A program made the position numbers and the translations under genes. From positions 186,001 to 250,000 of the forward strand of contig JACRIM010000045.1 in NCBI GenBank assembly GCA_016235815.1: a stretch of DNA of 64,000 nucleotides, in the 5' to 3' direction. The notes under the pieces were generated by a model. It saw only the letters and a program-made list of their open reading frames with translations, had not been told where the DNA came from and made no database searches. The stretch comes from Planctomycetota bacterium (GTDB taxonomy: Bacteria; Planctomycetota; Phycisphaerae; UBA1845; UTPLA1). Positions 59,814 to 64,000 of the stretch are shown one piece after another (the stretch's first letter is position 1; the number at the start of each line of letters is the position of its first letter).

Positions 59814-61913
59814 ATGGCCCACGCGACGATGCGATGGCTTTCCGCGACCCTGCCGCTTCTCGCCGCGGCCGGACTTGCTCGCGCCGATGACGCGAACGAA
59901 ACTCCCACGTCGCAACCAGCGATCGTCGATGCACGGCCTCGAAATCTCAGGTTCATGAGCATCGACGAACTTTCCGCTGACCTCGGATTGGACGTCGACT
60001 TCAATCGCCGCCATGTTCGCACCGAAAAAACCAGTTGGCTCGGCCCGCCCGCCTATCGTCAACGCAACGAGGCGCGCGTTTTTCAGGAAACGCTCGGCCT
60101 GAACTCCAACGGCAGCCTCATCGATGAGCGCGTTCTCAAATACGACGCGATGGCCCGATTCGGGCTTTCCCAGGAGCGCTATCAGGAAGACACGCCCGGC
60201 CTCGGCGGCGATGAGACAAACCCCCACGGCCAGATCCTCGAATACGATTTACGATTACAGGCCCTGCCCGTCGGAAAAATCTCCGCGAATGCCTTCGCCT
60301 CCAAACTCGAAGACCGCCTCACCCGTCCCTTCCTGCCCAGCATGGATCGGGTCCGCGAACGCTACGGCGGCCAGGTCTTATACAACGATGCGAAGCTCCC
60401 CATGTCGCTCACCTTCGAGCATCTGTACGACGACCTCGATGGCAGCCGGTCATTCTTCTACGACGACAGCCAGCAACGTGCCGAAGATTCCCTCCGCTAC
60501 GAAGCCACGTGGCAGGCCACGACAAATCACTCGATGAAGTTCAACTACGAGTACATGGATCGCGATGAGCAGTATTCCGGCACGCGCGATCACTTCAGCA
60601 ACCGCCACAACTACCTCTCACTGCTCGACACGATCCAGTTCGGAGACCAGGGCCGCAATCGCCTCGAAACCCTGGCCCGTTACGAGGATGAAAAAGGCGA
60701 CTGGGCACGCGACGTCGCCGAATTTGCCCCGCGCCTGCATTTGCAACACACCGACGACCTCTTCACCACCTATGGCGTCCAATGGCTCAAGGAGAACTTC
60801 CAGCAGCTTCAAAGCAAGACCGCCCGCGCCGACGTCGGCGTAACCCACATCCTGTCCAACGCCCTCACCAGCAGCCTGAACCTCTATGGTCTGACTCAGG
60901 ACGTCGATGAAAACGCCGACAGCAAAGAATGGGGCGCGCTCTCCAACTTCGCCTTCAGCAAGGACAATGACCTCGGCCGCTTCTCTACCAACCTCGCTTA
61001 CAACCACACCAATTACAGCTCCAACGACGGCGACCGCGAGGGAATCGTCACCGGCGAATCCGTCACCTTCACCGACCCGCTCCCGGCACTCCTGTCCCAC
61101 AACGACGCCCTTCCGTGGACCATCGTCGTCACCGACGTCGCCCGATCGCGCGTGTTCCTGTTCGGCCGCGACTACACCATCGTCCCGATCGGCCGCACGG
61201 TAAGCCTTCAGCGCGTCTTCACCGGGCAGATTCTCAATCGCCAGACGGTGCTCGTCAGCTACGTCTATCGCGTCTTCAACAATTTCGCCGTCCGCCGCGA
61301 CCGCGTCGATCTCCGAATACAGGAAGATTTCAAGGGCGGCTGGACGCCGTACTACGCGGGTTCCATTCAGGAAGAAGACGTCAGCCGGAGCACCTTCCAG
61401 CTCTACAACACCGACCGCGATGTGAACCGCCACCGCATCGGCATGACCTACAAACAAAAACGCTGGTCCACCGGCGTCGAATATGAATACAACGACGACA
61501 ACATCGACCCCTATCAGGCCGTGCACGTCAACGCCGATGCCGTGTTAATGGAGGATGCGAAGCAGCAGATCAACGCCCGAGGCACCGTGTCGCAATTCGA
61601 CTTCGACGGCCAACACGATCTTGATCCGCGTGACACAGTGCTTCTCGACCTCGGCATGAACTACCGTTACCTGCTCGGCCGCAACATCGAGGCCAATGCC
61701 AACGCCGCCTATCGCTATGAAGATGATTCACTCTTTGGCCGCACGAACGGCGTGGACCTGCGCGGCAATCTCGCCTGGCGCATCGGGTTGTTCACCGTCT
61801 CCCTCGAACTAGAATACGAAACACTGCACCTGCCCAATTCAGAGGATGATTCGTTCGGCGTCTGGATTCGCGTCCGGCGTGAAATCCCTATCATCGGGAG
61901 TGCACGATCATGA
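59814..61913 (+). CDS. Probable outer-membrane beta-barrel protein of an electron-conduit cluster
   Basis: Read from 59814 (699 residues; ATG at 59793 or 59829 also possible) the protein has a signal peptide cut near GLARA-DD, then a Thr/Pro linker, and a long run of alternating polar/aromatic strands (SMKFNYEYMDRDEQYSGTRD, RWSTGVEYEYNDDNIDPYQA, GLFTVSLELEYETLHLPNSE) through to the C-terminus. This is the look of a large porin-like barrel without known domain. Its coupled neighbours are an NHL propeller and a multihaem cytochrome, as in porin-cytochrome conduits. The role is inferred. Confidence 0.72.
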   Translation: MAHATMRWLSATLPLLAAAGLARADDANETPTSQPAIVDARPRNLRFMSIDELSADLGLDVDFNRRHVRTEKTSWLGPPAYRQRNEARVFQETLGLNSNGSLIDERVLKYDAMARFGLSQERYQEDTPGLGGDETNPHGQILEYDLRLQALPVGKISANAFASKLEDRLTRPFLPSMDRVRERYGGQVLYNDAKLPMSLTFEHLYDDLDGSRSFFYDDSQQRAEDSLRYEATWQATTNHSMKFNYEYMDRDEQYSGTRDHFSNRHNYLSLLDTIQFGDQGRNRLETLARYEDEKGDWARDVAEFAPRLHLQHTDDLFTTYGVQWLKENFQQLQSKTARADVGVTHILSNALTSSLNLYGLTQDVDENADSKEWGALSNFAFSKDNDLGRFSTNLAYNHTNYSSNDGDREGIVTGESVTFTDPLPALLSHNDALPWTIVVTDVARSRVFLFGRDYTIVPIGRTVSLQRVFTGQILNRQTVLVSYVYRVFNNFAVRRDRVDLRIQEDFKGGWTPYYAGSIQEEDVSRSTFQLYNTDRDVNRHRIGMTYKQKRWSTGVEYEYNDDNIDPYQAVHVNADAVLMEDAKQQINARGTVSQFDFDGQHDLDPRDTVLLDLGMNYRYLLGRNIEANANAAYRYEDDSLFGRTNGVDLRGNLAWRIGLFTVSLELEYETLHLPNSEDDSFGVWIRVRREIPIIGSARS

Positions 61914-62959
61914 TGAATGCGCCGATCAACATCCGCCGACTGATTCGATGCATGCTGCTGCCGCTCGCGCCGTGGCTCATCGGATGTCAGGGACCGCTCA
62001 GACCGATCTTCCCCGAGACCAACCCACCGGTCGTCTGGCCAACGTCGCCCGATCAACCGCGCATCCGCTACATCGGCCAGCTCACCGGCGAAGAAAGCCT
62101 CCATGCCCCGGCCAAGGGCCTGCAAACCCTCGGCGAAATCTTCACCGGCCCCAAACCCAAGATTGGTTTCTCCACGCCGATGGCCGTGATCGCAAAAGGC
62201 GATCTCGTCTTTGTCGCCGACGGGCAGGCCCAAACCGTGTATCGACTCGACCTCGCCGCCCGAACGATCAGCCCGATTCGCGTCGCCGCAGGTAAGCCGC
62301 TGGAGTGGCCGATCGACATCGCGTTCATGAAAGACAGCCTCGTCGTTGCCGACAGCAAACGCGCCGCCGTCTTTGTATTCGACATGCTCGGCGGCTATCA
62401 ACGAACCATCGGTGCAGGCCAGTTGACCCGTCCGGCCTCGATCACCCACGACGCCGCAACCGACGAGCTGGCCGTGGTCGATAGCGGCGCGCACAACTGC
62501 AAAATCTTCGACTCCGCCGGCTCAAAAAAGCGAACCATCTCCACGCGAGGCTCTGCGCTCGGCGAAATCAATTTCCCCACCGGCATCGCTCGCGTCTTGG
62601 ATCGCGGCTTCGCCATCGCCGACTCCATGAACTTCCGCATTCAAATCCTCGGCTCCGACGGAAAGCCGGTGATCTCGTTCGGCCACAAAGGCGACGCCGC
62701 CGGCGATTTCGCCCTCCCGCGCGATGTCGCCACCGATTCCGAGGGACACCTCTACGTCCTCGACAACCAATTCGAGAACATCCAGATCTTCGACGATCAG
62801 GGGCGGCTGCTCATGTCGCTCGGCCACGAAGGCCGCGGCCCGGGTGAGTTCTACCTCCCCAGCGGCATCAGCATCGACGATCAAGATCGCATCTGGATCG
62901 CCGACACGTACAATCGCCGCGTGCAAGTCTTCCAATATCTGAAGGAGGCGCAGCCATGA
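61910..62959 (+). CDS. NHL-repeat (six-bladed propeller) lipoprotein
   Basis: The 349-residue protein has a signal peptide with lipobox WLIGC and a series of NHL repeats, e.g. RPASITHDAATDELAVVDSG, FPTGIARVLDRGFAIADSMN, LPRDVATDSEGHLYVLDNQF and LPSGISIDDQDRIWIADTYN. It overlaps the barrel gene stop by four bases and the following cytochrome gene by four. NHL propellers are common next to multihaem cytochromes and may help in assembly or binding. Exported, probably anchored in an outer membrane. Confidence 0.87.
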   Translation: MMNAPINIRRLIRCMLLPLAPWLIGCQGPLRPIFPETNPPVVWPTSPDQPRIRYIGQLTGEESLHAPAKGLQTLGEIFTGPKPKIGFSTPMAVIAKGDLVFVADGQAQTVYRLDLAARTISPIRVAAGKPLEWPIDIAFMKDSLVVADSKRAAVFVFDMLGGYQRTIGAGQLTRPASITHDAATDELAVVDSGAHNCKIFDSAGSKKRTISTRGSALGEINFPTGIARVLDRGFAIADSMNFRIQILGSDGKPVISFGHKGDAAGDFALPRDVATDSEGHLYVLDNQFENIQIFDDQGRLLMSLGHEGRGPGEFYLPSGISIDDQDRIWIADTYNRRVQVFQYLKEAQP

Positions 62960-64000
62960 CGTCACGATGGTTCGTTGCGCCAACATCACCGGATTCGCGC
63001 AAGGCGGCGCGCGATAATTCCCTCCCCTTCAGAAGGGGAGGGCTAGGGTGGAGTCTGGGCATTTGCGCAATCGCTCTATTCAGCATCAACCCACTCCGCG
63101 CCGACGACACGGTCGTCAATTCCAAACACGATCTCTCCACCTTCGGCCCCGGCAACGTCCGCGCCATCAACGAAGGCGAAGTCTGCATCTTCTGCCACGC
63201 CCCGCACAACGCCAGCCCCCAGGCCCCGCTTTGGAACCGTTACAACCCCACGACCTATTACAGAATCTACAACTCCAGCACCACCGACGCCCGCATCGAC
63301 CAGCCCGGCGGACCAAGCAAAATGTGTCTCTCCTGCCACGACGGCAGCATCGCCATCGGTCTCGTGCTCAACCGCCCCCCCACCGACCCCATTGCCATGA
63401 CCCAACCCTTCATGCCGACGGGACCATCGAACCTCACCAACGATCTCTCCGATGATCACCCCATCGGCTTCCGTTACGACCGACAACTCTCCAACCGCGA
63501 TCATCAAATTCGCTCGCCCGACCTCGTCGACGAACGCATCAAGCTCGGCCCCCGCGGGCAGCTCGAATGCACCGCCTGTCACGACCCGCACAACAACGAG
63601 CGCGGCAACTTCCTCCGCATCACCGATCGCCAGTCAGCTCTCTGCAACACCTGCCACCGCATGGATGGCTGGGAGATCAGCTCACACGCCAACAGCCCGC
63701 GCACCGTGCAGGTCACCTCCACCAACGGCGTCAAGCTCCCCTTCCGCTCAATGAGTGAAAACGCCTGTTCCACCTGCCACGTCGTACACAACGCCCCGCA
63801 TCGCGAGCGACTCCTGCGCGACCGCCCGTCCGATCTCTGCATCACCTGCCACGACGGCCTCGGCGGCATCAGCATTCAGGACACGCTCAACAGTCGCAGC
63901 GGCCACACCTTCAATCGCCTCGCCGATCTGCACGACCCGAAAGAAAACCCGCTCATCATGCCGCGCCACGTCGAATGCGTGGACTGTCACAACCCGCACT
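62956..64000 (+). CDS. Multihaem c-type cytochrome, 3' end beyond the window
   Basis: The frame is open from the ATG at 62956 (overlapping the NHL gene stop, ATGA) to the last base. In 348 visible codons there are seven haem sites: CIFCHAPH, CLSCHDG, CTACHDPH, CNTCH, CSTCH, CITCHDG and CVDCHNPH. The order resembles the tetrahaem protein at 58959 repeated. A signal peptide core (GICAIALFSINPLRADD, about 36-52) is preceded by about 33 residues encoded partly by a palindromic repeat. The protein is a periplasmic or surface electron carrier. Confidence 0.9.
   Translation, partial: MTSRWFVAPTSPDSRKAARDNSLPFRRGGLGWSLGICAIALFSINPLRADDTVVNSKHDLSTFGPGNVRAINEGEVCIFCHAPHNASPQAPLWNRYNPTTYYRIYNSSTTDARIDQPGGPSKMCLSCHDGSIAIGLVLNRPPTDPIAMTQPFMPTGPSNLTNDLSDDHPIGFRYDRQLSNRDHQIRSPDLVDERIKLGPRGQLECTACHDPHNNERGNFLRITDRQSALCNTCHRMDGWEISSHANSPRTVQVTSTNGVKLPFRSMSENACSTCHVVHNAPHRERLLRDRPSDLCITCHDGLGGISIQDTLNSRSGHTFNRLADLHDPKENPLIMPRHVECVDCHNPH
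63013..63056. repeat. GC-rich palindromic repeat element inside the cytochrome 5' coding region
   Basis: CCTCCCCTTC (63021-63030) and GAAGGGGAGG (63032-63041) form perfect ten-base arms around a single A, followed by GCTAGGGTGGAG. The word looks like a dispersed intergenic repeat known from many bacterial genomes, here lying in frame before a signal peptide. Confidence 0.6.

Noticed and set aside
1-64000. tRNA, rRNA, transposase or integrase genes
   Set aside because: None recognised on either strand; the accessory region at 47.2-52.3 kb has no visible recombinase or flanking direct repeat to define an element.

Overview
The window reads as a piece of a high-GC bacterial chromosome, most likely a member of the Planctomycetota. 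Taxon-typical signs are: a membrane-anchored Hanks-type Ser/Thr kinase next to an ECF-like sigma factor, several large membrane/TPR proteins, PEP-CTERM-type exported proteins, PQQ-propeller and thrombospondin type 3 repeat proteins, and many exported proteins with Thr/Ser/Pro/Gln-rich linkers. This is inference from gene content; no rRNA or tRNA gene was seen to place it.

Layout. 1-9.3 kb: kinase/sigma pair and three tandem TMTC-like (GT-C fold plus TPR) membrane proteins. 9.3-17.3 kb: orphan LolD-like ABC ATPase, ilvE, a ChaN-like lipoprotein, an esterase, then a compact operon of a MerR/B12-fold regulator, a photolyase and a hydrolase. 17.3-26.4 kb: small DUF genes, a cytidylate-kinase-like protein, polysaccharide deacetylase, NCS1 permease, a YkgJ protein and an MFS-acyltransferase fusion. 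26.4-31.1 kb: trpB-trpA, two PEP-CTERM paralogues and a stray copy of a PEP-CTERM tail. 31.1-44.3 kb: desaturase, amtB-glnK, a fourth TPR protein, thrombospondin-repeat protein, PQQ propeller, SpoIIE-type phosphatase, nrdR with a stand-alone ATP-cone protein, ugd, and a short SelW-like gene with an in-frame TGA.

44.3-57.2 kb, all on the minus strand, holds the most striking content: an apparent bacterial ESCRT-like system. It has a MIT-domain Vps4-like AAA ATPase with the KWxGE pore loop, and three coiled-coil proteins of about 200 residues that resemble ESCRT-III (Snf7/CHMP) proteins. One of these carries a C-terminal MIM1-like motif, and another is fused in frame behind a domain with a winged-helix-like end. 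With them are a zinc-ribbon Ser/Thr kinase, a TM/zinc-ribbon protein, a four-helix membrane protein and an SPFH/beta-propeller protein. The locus is split by an accessory insert (47.2-52.3 kb): a low-GC three-gene operon with a TIGR04255 protein, a DUF433/DUF5615 toxin-antitoxin pair, a YgiT zinc finger, a YejM-like sulfatase, and a decayed second copy of an ESCRT-III C-terminus.

57.2-64 kb: efp, a hydrolase-like protein, then a likely electron-transfer set (tetrahaem lipoprotein, large probable outer-membrane barrel, NHL-propeller lipoprotein, and a multihaem cytochrome cut by the window end). No transposase, integrase, CRISPR array, rRNA or tRNA was recognised.
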